Notes: generated by a model not told the origin, from the letters alone. Shown: positions 50,679 through 62,400, counted from the stretch's first letter. The stretch: 64,000 nt of DNA from Methanocalculus chunghsingensis (GCF_018132105.1 NZ_JWHL01000004.1:84429-148428), one strand, 5' to 3'. Translations and numbers: made by a program.

Positions 50679-51536
50679 ATGCCCCCTTCAGCCGATACGG
50701 TACGGGACCTCCATAAATTTGAGTATACGATCCTCTTTGCCATAGAACGGCTGATGAAACGGTATGCCTGGGTCCCATTTGATGATCTCAAAAGGGTTAC
50801 CCGTCTCTCAAAGAATGAACTTGAATATCGTCTCGGGGATCTTCTTCATAAAGATCTCGTCCGCTATGAAGGCGCACCATACCCGGGGTACTCCCTCCTC
50901 TTCAATGGGTATGATGCCCTCGCCCTCCATACCCTGACAAAACGCGGGAGCATCTCCGCCCTTGGCTCACTCATCGGTGTCGGAAAGGAGTCAGAGGTTT
51001 TTGAGGCACTCGGTCTTGGTGTCATCGTCCTCAAGTTCCACCGGGTCGGCCAGCAGTCATTCCAGTCGGTCAGGCTGAACCGGGAGTATATGAGTAAGGA
51101 TGGCCACTGCCCATGGATCTTCGCCTCTGCCAGTTCTGCCGAGCAGGAGTATGAGGCCCTCCTTCGCCTCAACGGCAAGGTCCGGGTCCCCGTCCCGATC
51201 GACCGGAGCCGCCATACCATCGCGATGTCCTATGTGCCGGGGGTCAATCTCAACCAGTGTACCCTTGAGGATCCGCAGTACATTCTTGATGAGCTGATGG
51301 AGGAGATGAAGAAGATCTATGCCCTTGGTATCATCCATGCCGACTTCTCTGAGTACAACGTGATGGTCAATGAAGATCACTGCTGGATCATCGACTGGCC
51401 ACAATGGGTCTCTGTCACCCATCCGAATGCAGATGAGATTCTCCTTCATGATGTTACAACAATCGTGGATTTCTTCAACCGGAAGTACCGGATGTCGCTC
51501 CAGGTCAGTGACGCACTCGATCAGGTGACCGGGTGA
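50679..51536 (+). CDS. rio2: RIO2-type atypical protein kinase
   Basis: A 285-residue RIO2. A winged-helix N-terminal domain (residues 5-85) is followed by the RIO kinase: GVGKESEVFEALG (ATP loop), VILKFHRVG (lysine), GIIHADFSEYNVMV (catalytic loop) and CWIIDWPQW (metal-binding DFG equivalent). It acts in small-subunit ribosome maturation. The start at 50679 gives MPPSADTVRDL; an earlier frame would overlap the divergent gene. Operon with DUF460 and thiL. Confidence 0.93.
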   Translation: MPPSADTVRDLHKFEYTILFAIERLMKRYAWVPFDDLKRVTRLSKNELEYRLGDLLHKDLVRYEGAPYPGYSLLFNGYDALALHTLTKRGSISALGSLIGVGKESEVFEALGLGVIVLKFHRVGQQSFQSVRLNREYMSKDGHCPWIFASASSAEQEYEALLRLNGKVRVPVPIDRSRHTIAMSYVPGVNLNQCTLEDPQYILDELMEEMKKIYALGIIHADFSEYNVMVNEDHCWIIDWPQWVSVTHPNADEILLHDVTTIVDFFNRKYRMSLQVSDALDQVTG

Positions 51537-51540
51537 TACC

Positions 51541-53496
51541 ATGCGTGTCTATGGGATCGATATCGTCAAAGGTTCGGTCCGCTCACGGTCAAAACGTCCG
51601 TTATTTGCTCTCTGCCGCATTATAGATGATGAGATCGTCTCTGAGACCGAGGTCTCCCTCTTTCGGCTCATCAGAATCCTTGAGGCAGAAGAGCCCGATA
51701 TCCTTGCCGTTGACAGCCTTCAGGAGGTTGCAGCAGATACAAAGGAGCTCTATATCTTCCTCCAGTCCCTCCCTCCCAAGACCGATCTCGTCTGTGTGAC
51801 GGGCGGGGGGGATCACCGGGAGAGCCTCGCCCAGGTGGCAGGGAGATATAATATCACTTTTAACCGGTTCGATCCCTATGCAGAAGCGAGGACCTCGGCG
51901 AAGGTGGCTGCACTTGGTGCGGGATGCCGCGTTGAAGCGTTTGCAGACACCTGCCTCATCACCGTCTCGCGGGGCAGGTCTCCCGGGAAAGGGGGGTGGA
52001 GCCAGAACCGGTACACCCGGAAGATTCATGGGGCGGTCCGTACAAAGGCCCGTGAGATCGAGATGACCCTCCTCGATGCCGGCCTGAAGTATGAGATGAA
52101 GGAGTTCCGGGCTTTCGGTGGATACTCACGGGTCATCTTTGTCGTGTCTGCCCCGAGAGCCCATGTGCCGGTCAGGAATCTCCGGGGCTCTGATGTGCAG
52201 GTGAACGTCTCGCAGCCACGGCTTGAACGGATCCGGTTCGTCCCGCAGAGTGGGAAACCCCGGTACCTCATCGTCGGGATCGATCCCGGAACGACGATGG
52301 CGGTTGCACTCCTGAACCTCGATGGCGAACTTGTCCACCTCTCAAGCTCCCGGGTCACCTCCATCGCCGATGCAATCTCTCTCATCAGAGAGCATGGCCG
52401 CCCCCTCATCATCGCCTCGGATAAGAAGGAGATGCCCGGAACGGTCGAGAAGATCAGGCGTTCATTCAATGCGGTCCCCTTTCTTCCGAGGAGTGATATC
52501 CTTGTCCCTGAGAAGTTCGAGCTTGCCAGCCCGGTCCAGTACGAAAACGATCATGAACGGGATGCCTATGCGGCTGCGATGGTTGCGTACCGGCATTATA
52601 AAAACAAATTTGCGAGCCTCTCCAAGCGGATCCCCTCCGGTGTCGCGCTCGATGAGATCCGTGCCCGGGTGATCAGGGGCCGCTCCCTTGAGCAGGCACT
52701 CGCGGATCTCGCCCCTGCCGGTGGTGATGAAGAGCCGAAGGCCCGGGAGCCGGAAGAGCCGGAGACGGAGACACGGCGGGGGAGGCAGCGTGAATATGAG
52801 GCGATGGTCAGCCGCCTCCGCTCACTGGTATCGGAACTGTACGCAGAGGGGCAGAAGAAGGATGATGAGATCAGGCGTCTCCGCCGCACGCTCCAGAACG
52901 AACGGTCGAAGGTGAAGTCCCGTGTCCGGCGTGATAGCGAGGTTGCCCGCCTTGAAGGGATCATCAAAAATCAGAAACGGCATCTCAGGCGTGAGGAGAA
53001 GAGGAACCGGACCCTCCGCAAGCAGCTTGAACGGATGAGGACCTATGCCGATCTCCTGGATGGTGAGGATCTCGTTCCTCTCAAGGTGCTGGAGAGCCTC
53101 TCCCGCGATGCCATCCGGAGGCTTGATGCAGAGATGGGAAGAAATCCCGGAGACTGGATCTACCTTGGGAGGACGGACGGGTGGGGGAAGAGTGCGATCC
53201 GTGAACTTGCCGAGGTGCAGATCGCCGGCGTGGTCGTCCCCGATCTCTCAGTTCTCCCCCCTGATCTCGTCTCCCTCTTCCGGGAGCTGAGAATACCCCT
53301 GATAGGTGAGCAGGGGCTTGGCCTTCGTCTTCAGGGCTCGATCGGGATCTGTCTGCGGAGTGCGCTTGATGATCGGTACGCGGTCTGGCAGGAGGAGCAG
53401 GAGCGGTATGAACGAGAGAAGAAAGTTGATTCGATCGAGACACTCTTTAAGGAGTATAGATCTGAACGGGAACGTGAGGTGAGAAAAGGTGGATGA
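51541..53496 (+). CDS. DUF460 family protein
   Basis: A 651-residue archaeal protein. The first 390 residues hold RNase H-like features: MRVYGIDIVKGSVRSRSKRP and later YLIVGIDPGTTMAVALLNLD, VQYENDHERDAYAAAMVAY. Residues 420-520 form a charged coiled coil (KKDDEIRRLRRTLQNERSKV), and the end is a compact domain. The two GID acidic strands suggest a nuclease, so far unproved for this family. It starts 4 bp after rio2 and overlaps thiL by 8 bp. Confidence 0.85.
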   Translation: MRVYGIDIVKGSVRSRSKRPLFALCRIIDDEIVSETEVSLFRLIRILEAEEPDILAVDSLQEVAADTKELYIFLQSLPPKTDLVCVTGGGDHRESLAQVAGRYNITFNRFDPYAEARTSAKVAALGAGCRVEAFADTCLITVSRGRSPGKGGWSQNRYTRKIHGAVRTKAREIEMTLLDAGLKYEMKEFRAFGGYSRVIFVVSAPRAHVPVRNLRGSDVQVNVSQPRLERIRFVPQSGKPRYLIVGIDPGTTMAVALLNLDGELVHLSSSRVTSIADAISLIREHGRPLIIASDKKEMPGTVEKIRRSFNAVPFLPRSDILVPEKFELASPVQYENDHERDAYAAAMVAYRHYKNKFASLSKRIPSGVALDEIRARVIRGRSLEQALADLAPAGGDEEPKAREPEEPETETRRGRQREYEAMVSRLRSLVSELYAEGQKKDDEIRRLRRTLQNERSKVKSRVRRDSEVARLEGIIKNQKRHLRREEKRNRTLRKQLERMRTYADLLDGEDLVPLKVLESLSRDAIRRLDAEMGRNPGDWIYLGRTDGWGKSAIRELAEVQIAGVVVPDLSVLPPDLVSLFRELRIPLIGEQGLGLRLQGSIGICLRSALDDRYAVWQEEQERYEREKKVDSIETLFKEYRSEREREVRKGG

Positions 53497-54352
53497 TCGT
53501 GCTCTTCTGGATGGTATCCGGATGATCGTTGGGGAGAAGGAGACAACAGATGACTGTTCTGTCCTCGCAGTCGGGGATCGGTTCCTTGTGATGACGACCG
53601 ATATGCTCCATGAGATGACCGACTTTCCGGCAGGCATGACCGATCATGAGATCGGATGGATGGCGGCGGCGGTGACCCTCTCTGATATCGCATCAATGGG
53701 TGCAGAGCCGGCCGATCTCCTGATGGCAGTCGGTCTTGACCGGCCGGAGCGGCTTGCCGGGATCACCGATGGTGCCGCCGACTGCTGCCGGTCGGTGGGG
53801 GCACGGCTTGCCGGGGGTGATATTGATCGGCATACAGAGCTGACGATCGTCTCAACAGCGATCGGGTTTGTTGCAGGGGATCGGATCCTCCGTCGATCCG
53901 GTGCCAGACCCGGTGATCTCGTCTGTGTGACCGGTCTGCCCGGTGCGGCAGAGGCGGGCCTGAAGGGTGATCCGAGGTTCTGGAAAAATCTCATCACGCC
54001 GATCCCGCGTGTCAGGGAGGGGATTGCCTTTGCAGAAGGCGGGGCGACGGCGATGATGGATCTCTCCGACGGGATTGTCCTCTCCCTCTATGATCTCTCA
54101 CGAGCTTCCGGGGTCGGTTTCTCCCTTGACCCCGCCCTCTTCCCGCGTATTCCCGGAATGCCTGACCCTGAGGCGACGGATCTCTTCCTGTATGGTGGCG
54201 GAGACTTTGAACTGATTGCGACGATTCCGGAGGATCGGTTCCCGATCCCGGGGGTGGATGCCACCGTGATTGGTGTCGTGACAACGGAGATGGCGATCCT
54301 CTCCGGCGGCCACCCGGTCCCGCCACGCGGGTATGCCCACAGATGGGAGTGA
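53489..54352 (+). CDS. thiL: Thiamine-monophosphate kinase
   Basis: A 287-residue ThiL of the AIR-synthase-like fold. TTDDCSVLAVGDRFLVMTTD binds ATP and Mg; AVTLSDIASMGAEPADLLMA and AMMDLSDGIVLSLYDLSRAS are the other signatures, and GGDFELIATI closes the core. Makes thiamine diphosphate. The start is GTG at 53489 inside the end of DUF460. Confidence 0.93.
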   Translation: MDDRALLDGIRMIVGEKETTDDCSVLAVGDRFLVMTTDMLHEMTDFPAGMTDHEIGWMAAAVTLSDIASMGAEPADLLMAVGLDRPERLAGITDGAADCCRSVGARLAGGDIDRHTELTIVSTAIGFVAGDRILRRSGARPGDLVCVTGLPGAAEAGLKGDPRFWKNLITPIPRVREGIAFAEGGATAMMDLSDGIVLSLYDLSRASGVGFSLDPALFPRIPGMPDPEATDLFLYGGGDFELIATIPEDRFPIPGVDATVIGVVTTEMAILSGGHPVPPRGYAHRWE

Positions 54353-54400
54353 GGGTATCTTTCGATGACTATTAATCTCTCAGTAGGTACACTCTGATCA

Positions 54401-55051
54401 ATGTACTTTCATGCCCTGATCCCCTTCAAGCCGATCAATCCAAAGACCCGTCTCTCCTGTGTGATGAACCAGGAGGAGCGTGAAGGTTTTGCACGGGCGA
54501 TGCTTGAGGATGTCGTCACCGCGGTGAACCGGACCGGGTGCTCTGCAACCCTCCTCTCCACCTCCCCGTATGCCTGCGAGACCGCACTCGTCGCCGTCAG
54601 GAATGATGGGCTGAACGAGGCGATCGACTGGGCACTCCCGCAGTTTCACTGCCCTGCCCTGATCATCATGGCTGACCTCCCCCTCGTCACCGCCGGGGCA
54701 CTCCAGCGTGTCCTCTCAACCGAGGCCGATATGGCGATCGTTCCGGGGCGTGGGGGCGGGACGAACGTCGTCTTCCTAAAAAGTCCTGCCTGCTTTACGG
54801 CACAGTATTATGGCTCGAGCTTCCGGAAACATCTCGCCATGGCAAAAGAGTGCGGCTTCTCGGTCGAGGTGATCGACTCGTTCCGCCTCTCGACCGATAT
54901 CGATGAGAAGGAGGATCTCGTCGAGGTCCTGATTCATGGACGGGGGAAGAGCAGGGAGTATCTTGAATCGCTCGGTTTTGTTGTCTCGGAAGAGAAGGGA
55001 AGGGTCGGGGTGACGCGGGGAGATGCTACCCCTTCCTCATCGCACCCATAA
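54401..55051 (+). CDS. cofC: 2-phospho-L-lactate guanylyltransferase
   Basis: A 216-residue CofC for coenzyme F420 synthesis; it activates 2-phospholactate with GTP. The N-terminal FHALIPFKPINPKTRLS nucleotide loop and ALIIMADLPLVTAGALQRVL and IVPGRGGGTNVVFL match the family. The 3' end overlaps the convergent cofE by 26 bp, so the two F420 genes face each other. Confidence 0.93.
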   Translation: MYFHALIPFKPINPKTRLSCVMNQEEREGFARAMLEDVVTAVNRTGCSATLLSTSPYACETALVAVRNDGLNEAIDWALPQFHCPALIIMADLPLVTAGALQRVLSTEADMAIVPGRGGGTNVVFLKSPACFTAQYYGSSFRKHLAMAKECGFSVEVIDSFRLSTDIDEKEDLVEVLIHGRGKSREYLESLGFVVSEEKGRVGVTRGDATPSSSHP

Positions 55052-55781
55052 ACAGGCATTCATCCGGGGCGATCGTCTCGATCCCCTCCCCTTCTCCGAC
55101 GAGTTCCCGAAGACCCCGGATGATCACCACCGGGATACACTCGTCCGCCTCGCCCATCAGGAGCTCTGCTGCCGAGGCGATACAGTCCCCGACGGCCCGC
55201 CGGGTCACCTCAAGGCTTCTGCCGAAGAGATCTCTCCTCCCCCGGCAGTCGGTCACCGCCTCCATCCCGGAACACCCGATGGTGACCCCCGAGACCCCAA
55301 GCCGCATCGCATGGGTTCGTGAATCGATGATCAGGACGGCGACCTCCCGCCCGGTCCGGTCCCTGATCTCCTGCCTGATTCGTCGCGCCGAGGCATCGGC
55401 ATCAGCGGGGAGGGGGATGATCGTCCCGTCAGGGGCGTTTGATCCATCCACACCCGCATTGGGGAGGAGTGTCCCGTTACGAATACAGAGGAGATATCCG
55501 GGGATGCCGCCGACGATCTCGTCGGACTCGGAGATGACAACTTCCGCCACCCGTGGATCCATCTGATACCTCTCTCCGTACCGGAGTGCCTCGGCTGAAG
55601 GGGTGACATCTGCGAGCCGGATAACCCTCCCTTCTGCGGTAGCAAGTGCCGATTCGGCGATAGTGATGATATCGCCGTCCCGGATCTCTTCGGGGGCCGA
55701 CCTGATGATCCGGTCCACGATATCATCTCCCGGCGCAATGAGGCCGGTTCTGCATCCATATGCTGAAAAAGATGTATTCAT
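55026..55781 (-). CDS. cofE: Coenzyme F420-0:L-glutamate ligase
   Basis: A 251-residue CofE that adds glutamates to F420-0. GDIITIAESALATAEGRVI, NGTLLPNAGVDGSNAPDG and VAVLIIDSRTHAMRLG are the family marks. Its stop-start overlap with folP is 4 bp. The longer CofE-like protein at 24104 shares only the N-terminal half, so this copy is the real F420 enzyme. Confidence 0.93.
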   Translation of the reverse strand: MNTSFSAYGCRTGLIAPGDDIVDRIIRSAPEEIRDGDIITIAESALATAEGRVIRLADVTPSAEALRYGERYQMDPRVAEVVISESDEIVGGIPGYLLCIRNGTLLPNAGVDGSNAPDGTIIPLPADADASARRIRQEIRDRTGREVAVLIIDSRTHAMRLGVSGVTIGCSGMEAVTDCRGRRDLFGRSLEVTRRAVGDCIASAAELLMGEADECIPVVIIRGLRELVGEGEGIETIAPDECLFMGAMRKG

Positions 55782-56593
55782 TCTATTCTCTCCTGCATCT
55801 TCTCACAGACCCTGATGACATCGCGTGTCGCTCCAATATCATGGGTCCGGATCATTGCTGCCCCGGCCATCACCAGCAGTGCAGTCAGCCCGAGTGTCCC
55901 GGCGAGACGCTCCTCAGCAGGTTTTCCCAGGAGATCGCCGATGAAACTCTTCCGGGAGATGGCACCGAGAAGGGGGCGTTCGAAAGTTAAAAACTCTGAG
56001 AAGCGGCGGCAGAGATCCCAGTCATGCTCAGGTCTCCGTGACGGCACCCAGCGGCCAACACCGGGGTCAAGGATGAGATCCCTGATCCCGTACGCCGCTG
56101 CCCGTTCGGTGACGAGTGCAAGGGCCGTCATCGTCTCGTCTGCACCATGGGGATCCCCGGGCTCATGTATTGTTGCCATCGCGATGACCGGAAGCCCGCT
56201 CTCTGCGGCCCGCCCTGCAAAACGATCATCTGCAAGTCCATGAATGTCGTTGATTGCAGCAATATCATACCTGAGTGCGAGATCGAGGGCATCGGCATAC
56301 ATGGTATCGACAGAGACGGGGATGCCTGTCCCCTCCAGTTCCGCAAGTGAACTCTTCAGCCGGCTGCATTCCTCTTCGACGGTGATCGGCCTGCTCTGTG
56401 GTGCCGTGCTCCGGGCACCGAGATCAATCATGAGGGCACCCTCATCGATCATCCGTTCGGCATTGCTGAGGATGTTTCCTGATGGAACATATGATCCATG
56501 AAAAAAGGATTCAGGGCTTGTGTTGATGACGCCCATCAACCGGACCGGGTTCTCCCCCCCGATACCGGCTTTTCCGATCAGAGTGGTCCGCAT
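55778..56593 (-). CDS. folP: Dihydropteroate synthase-like protein
   Basis: A 271-residue DHPS fold. [20 protein letters not shown] (family NxTPDSF region, with S for D), [35 protein letters not shown] and INDIHGL are seen; the end has [16 protein letters not shown] and [16 protein letters not shown]. In archaea such enzymes may act on folate or on methanopterin precursors. The start at 56593 overlaps folD by 16 bp. Confidence 0.88.
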   Translation of the reverse strand: MRTTLIGKAGIGGENPVRLMGVINTSPESFFHGSYVPSGNILSNAERMIDEGALMIDLGARSTAPQSRPITVEEECSRLKSSLAELEGTGIPVSVDTMYADALDLALRYDIAAINDIHGLADDRFAGRAAESGLPVIAMATIHEPGDPHGADETMTALALVTERAAAYGIRDLILDPGVGRWVPSRRPEHDWDLCRRFSEFLTFERPLLGAISRKSFIGDLLGKPAEERLAGTLGLTALLVMAGAAMIRTHDIGATRDVIRVCEKMQERIE

Positions 56594-57420
56594 GAACGTA
56601 GACGTGCGGAGGCGAAGGTATTCTCCATCAGGGTGGCGATCGTCATCGGGCCGACACCACCCGGTACCGGGCTGATTCCCGCCGTCTTCCACTCGACCTT
56701 ATCAAAGTCCACATCGCCGCAGAGCTTCCCGTTCTCATCATAGTTTGTTCCGATATCGATGACGATGGCGCCGTCCCCGACCATCTCCGGGGTGACGAAC
56801 CGTGCTTTACCGATGGCGGAGACGAGGATCTCTGCACCGGATGTCACGGCGGCGAGGTCTTGTGTCTTTGAGTGGCAGATGGTGACCGTTGCATCCGCAT
56901 TGAGAAGGAGGGCGGCCATCGGCCGTCCGACATCGATACTCCTTCCGATGACGACTGCACGCCTGCCTGCAGGGTTGATGCCATACTCGGCAAGGAGGGT
57001 CATCACGCCAAGGGGAGTGCAGGGTGAAAAGACGGGTGAACCGGAGAAGAGGCGGCCGAGGTTCGTTGGATGGAATCCATCAACATCCTTCTCAGGAGAT
57101 ACCGCCTCGATAATTGAATGGGTATCGACCTGTGGGGGGAGGGGGAGCTGGACGAGGATACCGTCGATCATCGGATCCTCATTTAAGCGGTGGACCGTGT
57201 CGAGTACCTCCTGGGTCGTCGCCGTCCCCGGGAGATCGACAGCAATCGAGCCGATACCGACCCGCTCACATGCCCTGTGCTTCATCTTTACATAGAGCTG
57301 TGATGCCGGATCTTCTCCGACAAGGACGGTGGCGAGCCGGGGGTAGAGCCCGGACTCTTCAATCTTCTCGCGGAGGAGGGCGAGCCGCTTCTCCGATGTC
57401 TGCTTGCCATCAAGGATCAT
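56578..57420 (-). CDS. folD: Methylene-tetrahydrofolate dehydrogenase/cyclohydrolase
   Basis: A 280-residue Fol[19 protein letters not shown] holds the catalytic YxxxK lysine, [13 protein letters not shown] and [10 protein letters not shown] follow, and the NAD(P) loop is [17 protein letters not shown]. It makes formyl-tetrahydrofolate precursors for biosynthesis. Overlaps glyA by 4 bp. With glyA and folP it suggests that one-carbon units for biosynthesis run through a folate here, as in Methanosarcina. Confidence 0.94.
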   Translation of the reverse strand: MILDGKQTSEKRLALLREKIEESGLYPRLATVLVGEDPASQLYVKMKHRACERVGIGSIAVDLPGTATTQEVLDTVHRLNEDPMIDGILVQLPLPPQVDTHSIIEAVSPEKDVDGFHPTNLGRLFSGSPVFSPCTPLGVMTLLAEYGINPAGRRAVVIGRSIDVGRPMAALLLNADATVTICHSKTQDLAAVTSGAEILVSAIGKARFVTPEMVGDGAIVIDIGTNYDENGKLCGDVDFDKVEWKTAGISPVPGGVGPMTIATLMENTFASARLRSCGPL

Positions 57421-58661
57421 ACTGCATCAGGGTAGAGGGGGAACTTCCCGCAGAGTTCGGAGACCTCTTCCTTCACCATCTTGTGGATATTTTTATCATT
57501 GATGTTCTTTAAGACGCGGCCGATCCAGTCGCCTATCATCTTCATCTCATCCTCTTTCATGCCGCGGGAGGTGACGGTCGGGGTACCGACCCGGAGTCCG
57601 GAGGTGACGAACGGACTGCGTTTCTCACGGGGGATGGTATTTTTATTGACGGTGATCCCTGCACAGCCAAGTGCCACTTCAGCTTCAAGGCCGGTGATGC
57701 CATGGTCTGAGAGGTCAAGGAGGGCGAGGTGGTTGTCGGTTCCTCCTGAGCAGACACGGAGGTCGTTCTCGGCAAGCGTCTCTGCGAGAACTCTTGCATT
57801 CTTCACAACCTGTTTTGCATACTCGACATAGGACGGCTCAAGCGCCTCTTTGAAACAGACGGCTTTTGCTGCGATGACATGCATCAGCGGGCCGCCCTGA
57901 AGGCCGGGGAAGACCGATTTGTCGATGAGCGGCCCGTCCCCCTTTCTGCAGAGGATAGCGCCACCGCGCGGACCTCTGAGGGTCTTATGCGTCGTCGTTG
58001 TGGTAAACCTGCAGACATCGATTGGTGAGTTATGGATGCCTGCTGCGACAAGACCGGCGATATGGGCGATGTCTGCGACACAGATTGCACCGACCTCGTC
58101 GGCGATCTCGCCGAATGCCTTGAAGTCGATCTCCCGTGGGTATGCTGATGCACCACAGACGATCATCTTCGGCTTCACCTGGCGTGCCATATCAGCGATT
58201 GCACTGTAGTCAAGTATCTCGGTCTCGTAGTCTACACCGTAGCTGTGGACATCATAGAGTTTCCCGCTGATGTTGACGGGCGATCCATGTGAGAGGTGGC
58301 CGCCCTGTGTCAGGCTCTGGCTCATGATGACATCCCCGGGCTGAATGGTGGCAAAATAGACCGCCTGGTTCGCCTGGCTCCCTGAATGGGGCTGGACGTT
58401 GGCATGCTCAGCGGAGAAGAGACTGCAGAGCCGGTCACGCGCAATATTCTCAACGACATCATGGTGTTCGCACCCGCCATAGTACCGCTTGCCCGGATAC
58501 CCCTCGGCGTACTTGTTGCACATGATTGAGCCGGTGGCTTCCATCACTGCCCGGCTGACGACGTTTTCGGATGCGATCAGCTCAAGGCCAAAAACCTGCC
58601 TCTGTCGCTCATTCTCGATGATTGCTGCGACTTCTGGATCATCGCGTTCAAGGAATGACAT
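57417..58661 (-). CDS. glyA: Serine hydroxymethyltransferase
   Basis: A 414-residue PLP enzyme. [16 protein letters not shown] and [14 protein letters not shown] bind substrate and pterin, [16 protein letters not shown] carries the PLP lysine, and [14 protein letters not shown] closes it. Converts serine and a pterin to glycine and the methylene-pterin. First gene of the glyA-folD-folP-cofE operon. The glycine formed could also feed betaine synthesis. Confidence 0.95.
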   Translation of the reverse strand: MSFLERDDPEVAAIIENERQRQVFGLELIASENVVSRAVMEATGSIMCNKYAEGYPGKRYYGGCEHHDVVENIARDRLCSLFSAEHANVQPHSGSQANQAVYFATIQPGDVIMSQSLTQGGHLSHGSPVNISGKLYDVHSYGVDYETEILDYSAIADMARQVKPKMIVCGASAYPREIDFKAFGEIADEVGAICVADIAHIAGLVAAGIHNSPIDVCRFTTTTTHKTLRGPRGGAILCRKGDGPLIDKSVFPGLQGGPLMHVIAAKAVCFKEALEPSYVEYAKQVVKNARVLAETLAENDLRVCSGGTDNHLALLDLSDHGITGLEAEVALGCAGITVNKNTIPREKRSPFVTSGLRVGTPTVTSRGMKEDEMKMIGDWIGRVLKNINDKNIHKMVKEEVSELCGKFPLYPDAV

Positions 58662-58769
58662 ATAAATAGAAATGGCGGTAAAGAGGTAATATCCTTTCTT
58701 GTCTCAGGTGAGGGCAAACAATTATCATCGGTCAGTCAGATCTTACAATAAAGGGGTTGTGCGGGAAGA

Positions 58770-59390
58770 ATGGATGCACGAATGAAGTTTCTGGAGCATG
58801 AGCTTGAAGAGAAGGAACGGGAGCTGGTGAAGGTGAAGCGCGAAGAAGAGCCTCCCCGGGAGGCTGATGATACTGCAAGGGTGATCGTACTCGAACGGCG
58901 GGTGCGTGAGCTTGAGGCGATGCAGAAGGGCCTGATGGAAGAACTGCTCGATCTCAAGTCGGTGACGAGGAAGCTGGCACGGAGTGTTGAAGAGCGGGAG
59001 AAGGAGGAGATCCAGCCCGTTCTGATGAAAGCACCTGATGCACGCCCGCGATCCCGGGCTGCCTCCGAGGGTGTTGTCCCACAGGTCACAGTCAGACGAA
59101 CTGCACGTGCTCCTGCCGCAGAGGTTCCGCCAGAACCCGAGGAGGAGATTGATCGTTCTGATATGGATCTGATCATGCAGCCTGATGGCACGCTGAAGCC
59201 GGAGAAGCGATCAGGCAACGACTATATCGTCGCAAGCAGCGGCTATGCCCCGGCATCCCAGATGAAGAAGGGGAGGATATCAAGTAATATCTATGAAGCC
59301 CCTGATGTCGATCCAAAGAGTGGGGCTGTCATCAGCAGCAATCATCCAGATGAAAAACGGCCGAGCGAGACGATCCGGCGTAAAAAATAG
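58770..59390 (+). CDS. Coiled-coil protein upstream of smc, unknown
   Basis: A 206-residue protein. Residues 1-80 are a charged coiled coil (FLEHELEEKERELVKVKREE and RVIVLERRVRELEAMQKGLM). Residues 85-135 are Pro/Arg/Glu-rich and probably disordered; the end has DRSDMDLIMQPDGTLKPEKR and basic residues. It lies 26 bp before smc in the same direction, so a role with chromosome organisation is a guess from position only. Confidence 0.75.
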   Translation: MDARMKFLEHELEEKERELVKVKREEEPPREADDTARVIVLERRVRELEAMQKGLMEELLDLKSVTRKLARSVEEREKEEIQPVLMKAPDARPRSRAASEGVVPQVTVRRTARAPAAEVPPEPEEEIDRSDMDLIMQPDGTLKPEKRSGNDYIVASSGYAPASQMKKGRISSNIYEAPDVDPKSGAVISSNHPDEKRPSETIRRKK

Positions 59391-59416
59391 ATTGAATAAT
59401 CGAAGGTGTTTGATCT

Positions 59417-62400
59417 TTGCATATCACCCAGCTTGAGATCGACAACTTCAAGTCATTTGCACGAAAGACGAGGATACCTTTTGAAACAGGGTTTACTGTC
59501 ATTTCAGGGCCAAATGGTTCCGGAAAGAGTAACATCCTCGATAGCATTCTTTTTGCACTGGGTATTACGTCAGCCCGTGGCCTCCGTGCGGAACGGCTGA
59601 CCGATCTCATCAATTCAGGTTCTGCAAAGAATACCGCAGAGGTTATCGTCTCCTTCTCGGACGGGACACGGATCACCCGGAGGATCAAGCGGACGCCAAA
59701 CGGATACTACTCCTATCACTATCTCAACGGGCGACTGAGTAAACAGAGTGAGATCCTTGCTTTTCTCTCCCGCCACGGGATCAAGCCGCATGGGTATAAT
59801 ATCGTGATGCAGGGGGATGTTGCCAGGATCATGGAGATGAGCGATGGCGAACGGCGGAAGATCGTCGATGAGATCGCCGGTGTCGCCGAGTTCGATCTGA
59901 AGCGTGATCAGGCGATGGCAGAGCTTGAGGTTGTCCGCGGGAGGATCGATCGTGAGGAGATCCTTCTGCATGAACTCCTCGAACGCCTCGACGTCCTCAA
60001 AAATGAACGTGAACAGGCGCTTCATTACAAAAGGCTGCAGGAGGATCTCGAATCCTTTGTAGCGATGCGGAATGTCGCCCTCCTCCGTGAGAAGAAGAGG
60101 GAGGAAGTGAGTATCCAGGGGATGATCACGGAGCATGAATCTGCGATCACCCGGATTGCCGATGATATCGCCCATGATACTCATGAACGCGACTTCCTCC
60201 GATCTGAGATGAAGGAGATTGATGAAGAGATCAGCCGGATGACCGGGCCGGAGTATCTCCGTATCCTCTCGGAGATCGAGGAGGCAAAAGGAACGATTCG
60301 CCTCTCCGAACAGGGTATCCAGCGTAATATCCGGGAACGGGAGACAAACCTGGAGGCTGTCAACCGGAAATTTGCTGATATACGCCGGTCCGAGGCGACC
60401 GTGAAGGAGAGGACAGACGGGATCAGGAATCTCTCGATCGATCGGGCAAACCTCGGAATGGAACTCTCGGGCCTGAAAGCAAAGATGGAGAAGGCAGAGA
60501 AGGAGCTTGCCGAGGCGAGTGAGGATACCGAGGGGGCTCAGGAAGAGCTCTTCTCCTCCATGGGGGATCTTGAGGAGATGAAAGCGGAGCGGTCACGCCT
60601 CCTCTCTGAGAAGGACGGCATCATCGAGAGGAGCAGAATCCGGGTCTCCGAGCGTGAACGGCTCGCCCCCCGCCTGCAGGCTGCCAGGGATGAGCGGCAT
60701 GAGAAGGAGCGGGAGGTTCGCGAGGCATCTGTTGAACTGACCGATCTCCAGGAGGAGCAGCGGGCCGGTGACCAGCAGCTCTCTTCCATTGAGAAGAAGC
60801 TGATGACCCTCCGTGGATCTCATGAGGAGGTCCGGTCCAACCTCCGCTCCCTTGAGCAGAAGCAGGTACGCCTTGAGGCACAGCAGCAGGCTCAGGGGGA
60901 GGCCGGTGGACGTGCCATCGAGGCGGTTCTTGGAATGGAGGGGGTATATGGCACCATTGCCCAGCTCGGCCGGGCACCCCCTGATTATGCGACCGCGTTG
61001 AATGTCGCTGCCGGCGGGAGACTCCATCATGTTGTTGCATCCGATGATCAGATCGCCGCCGATGCCATCCGTTTCCTCAAAGAGGGGCGGCTTGGTCGTG
61101 TGACGTTTCTGCCTCTCTCAAAGCTGCGGGTCCCGCCCCCACTCCCCCCCGTCTCCGGCGATGGGATCATCGACTACGCGATCCGTCTGATTGAGTATGA
61201 TCCAGCATATGAACGTGCCTTCTCGCTCATCTTCGGAACGACCCTTGTTGTCGATACGATGGAGCATGGCCGGCGGCTCCTCGGCCGCCACCGGATGGTG
61301 ACCCTCGAAGGCGATCTCCTCGAGCGGACGGGAGCGATGACCGGCGGTTCGGTGAAACGTGAGATGAAGGGCTTTGGGGCGGCCGTCGATCGGGAGATCT
61401 CCCAGCTGGCAGGCCGCATCTCGGATCTCCGGCGTGAGGAGGAGGAGCTCGCCGCCGCTATTTCGCGGCAGGCGGCAGTTGCCGAAGAGCTCCGGGCAGA
61501 TCGTCAGGCTGCCGGCCAGAAGGCAGCCCGTCTTGAGCTGATCATCAGCGAGTATGGAAAACGCATCGCAGCACTTGATGCCGAGATCCTGGGGCTTGAA
61601 GAATCGCTCTCGACACTTGCGGGTGGCGAGAAGGAGATTGCCGAGGAGATAGCCGCACTTGAGGAGCGGCTTGATATCCTCACCGAACGGATCGGAGAGA
61701 CAAATACAAGGATTGCCGAGATCAAGAAGCGGATCGCAGAGTCTGAGACACTGCGGCTGAGCGAGCAGATCCAGGGGCTGAAGCGGCAGATCGAGGATCT
61801 TGAGCGACGTCTCCGGAACAAAGAGGCAGATATTGCGGATCTTCAGCGCGAGCGGCAGTACTTCCAGAAGAGGATCGAGGAGATGACCGCAGAGAAGGAG
61901 GCGCTCCTTGAGAAGAACATCACCCTTGAGACCGAAACACGTGGGCTTGAGGAGACGATCGCCGGGTCCAGAGAGCGGATCTCCACCCTTGAGGAGGAGC
62001 AGCGATCATTCTCGGATGAGATCGAGGGGCTCAGGCAGAAGAGGAGTGGGATTGATGAACAGATTGCTGCGATGGAGCGGAAGCTGCACCAGCATGCCCA
62101 TGATAACGAGCGTCATATCATTCAGCTTGATGCTCTCAGGGAGAGGGCACAGTCGATAGCAGACGAGATCGCAGCACTCGCTCCCGATGTCTCCGGGATA
62201 GAATGCAATCTCTCTCATGAAGAGATAGAGGAGGGGATTGCGACGACGGAACGGCAGATCAGGAAGATCGGGGCGGTCAATATGCTTGCCATCGAGGAGT
62301 ATGATCGTGTCAGCGCCCGTGTTTCCGAGAGGACCGAACGAAAGGAGATCCTCTCCCGCGAACGGTCAGATCTCATCGAGAGGATAGAAGGGTTTGAACG

